DNA of 64,000 nt from positions 558,001 through 622,000 of the forward strand of contig NZ_JADNYK010000004.1 of NCBI RefSeq assembly GCF_017810075.1, written 5' to 3'. This DNA comes from Pseudozobellia sp. WGM2. GTDB lineage: Bacteria > Bacteroidota > Bacteroidia > Flavobacteriales > Flavobacteriaceae. A program made the translations under genes and the position numbers. Shown here one piece after another: positions 63,349 to 64,000 of the stretch. The notes under the pieces were generated by a model. It was not told where the DNA came from and did no database searches. It was given only the letters and a program-made list of their open reading frames with translations. How positions within the stretch are numbered: position 1 is the stretch's first letter; every line of letters begins with the position of its first letter.

Positions 63349-64000
63349 TGGATTTTATGGGAAGCGGATTCGTCCTGCCTGTTTCAAGGTTTACGAATGC
63401 CCCGTGATATTTGATTTTTTTGTTCACTAAAAGTTCGTAGAGGCAATGGACGGCCATTGACGACAGGGCATCATTGATGAACAGCGATTGTTCCTGCAAC
63501 TTGTCCGCATAGCTACACCCTTTACCCTGTTCCACCTCATCCTCCATTTTTGATAGGTCGGGGAACAAATCAACTATATGATCTAACTTTTGGTTTTGCA
63601 CCTCCCCATTCGAAGGCCGATCATTGTGTTGCAGATTTCCGAGGACATACTGACCAAAGTATTTCCCGTTGCCCAAATCCAACCAATAATGTTGGTTCTC
63701 ATAGGGATAGGAACTTGAGTGTGGGTGTTCCAACACCTTTGCCAGTTCCAACCGAAAATCGGCACCGTCCACACAGCTAATGATCAAATTGGCGTGCAAT
63801 CTTTTATCGTCCGCGCCTATCCGTTCGGGGACGGCATCCCATTGCAGTCCGAAGGTATGGTTGACCTTGGTTACGGCACAAATGGCCTTGTTGCCCCCAA
63901 CATCCTGTGGGACATACAACTGTCGGCCCACATTCGAGGCCTGTACCATATCCCCGTCGAAAACGGTCACATAGAAGCCTGGATGCCCCAACTGCACCAA
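63329..64000 (-). CDS. PRTRC-system ThiF-like protein (partial, 5' end outside window)
   Basis: 223 residues visible, stop at 63329; the N-terminus lies beyond position 64000. The E1/ThiF fold is recognisable: FDGDMVQASNVGRQLYVPQD, NLIISCVDGADFR, and LEHPHSSSYPYENQHYWLDL. In PRTRC plasmid/ICE systems this protein accompanies PRTRC B, C, E, F and ParB genes. It may adenylate a ubiquitin-like partner (PRTRC C). The family assignment comes from remembered motifs. Confidence 0.75.
   Translation of the reverse strand: MVQLGHPGFYVTVFDGDMVQASNVGRQLYVPQDVGGNKAICAVTKVNHTFGLQWDAVPERIGADDKRLHANLIISCVDGADFRLELAKVLEHPHSSSYPYENQHYWLDLGNGKYFGQYVLGNLQHNDRPSNGEVQNQKLDHIVDLFPDLSKMEDEVEQGKGCSYADKLQEQSLFINDALSSMAVHCLYELLVNKKIKYHGAFVNLETGRTNPLPIKSNVHAIA

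Noticed and set aside
1-64000. CRISPR array, rRNA or intact insertion sequence
   Set aside because: No evenly spaced repeats, no rRNA-like sequence and only transposase remnants were seen.

Overview
The window looks like the chromosome of a marine-type Flavobacteriaceae (Bacteroidota). It is AT-rich, its clear promoters match TTG-N19..21-TAnnTTTG, ribosome-binding sites are weak, and the core genes (gyrA, clpC, thrABC, gcvT, nnr, pgpH, yebC) resemble flavobacterial versions. No rRNA, CRISPR array or complete insertion sequence is visible. Three core blocks alternate with three accessory blocks.

(1) 1-9.4 kb is the end of an integrative element. It holds a collapsed IS5-type transposase, small orphan genes, a SRAP-family DNA-damage protein, an EEP-fold protein, a DnaC-like ATPase with a winged-helix partner, an HTH protein, RteC, an asparaginase-fold protein with a membrane-bound LuxR-type regulator, and an IntDOT-like tyrosine recombinase next to tRNA-Pro/tRNA-Ser.

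(2) 9.4-27.7 kb is core: tRNAs, PgpH, thiolase, a C40-family protein that has lost its catalytic Cys, a TPR protein, GyrA, ClpC, Nnr, and the thrA-thrB-thrC operon. The operon is preceded by a previously unannotated threonine-rich leader peptide, which suggests attenuation.

(3) 27.7-37.4 kb is a variable island. It contains a Crp-DoxX-nitroreductase-SDR-dioxygenase operon, single-gene cassettes flanked by related repeats (AACCGTTG-type junctions), a type II restriction-modification pair, and C-terminal scars of three different transposase families (IS256, IS110, IS1182 types).

(4) 37.6-44.1 kb is core: PepP, GcvT-GlsA-SDR, a flavodoxin-like reductase, pterin dehydratase and YebC.

(5) 44.2-64.0 kb is a second integrative or mobilizable element. 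A tyrosine recombinase with HxxK in place of HxxR sits at yebC. It is followed by a defence-type cargo: a PLD-like protein, a TrlF-like PHP/SMC-type ATPase with a small partner, a divergent nuclease-fold/HEPN-motif pair, and a 1454-residue Mrr-nuclease/STAND-type NTPase. Then come mobilization genes (MobC-like, relaxase) with hairpins that may be oriT, an AbiE toxin-antitoxin pair with an operator-like palindrome, a strongly folded non-coding stretch, and a PRTRC ThiF-like gene cut by the window end.

The most striking structural signal is a pair of lox-like sites (12-bp identical inverted arms around an 8-bp spacer). One lies 32 bp after the recombinase gene, the other 11.7 kb away at the far side of the defence cargo. 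Their arms are identical and their spacers differ. This suggests a recombinase-delimited cargo slot carrying a little-described anti-phage island.
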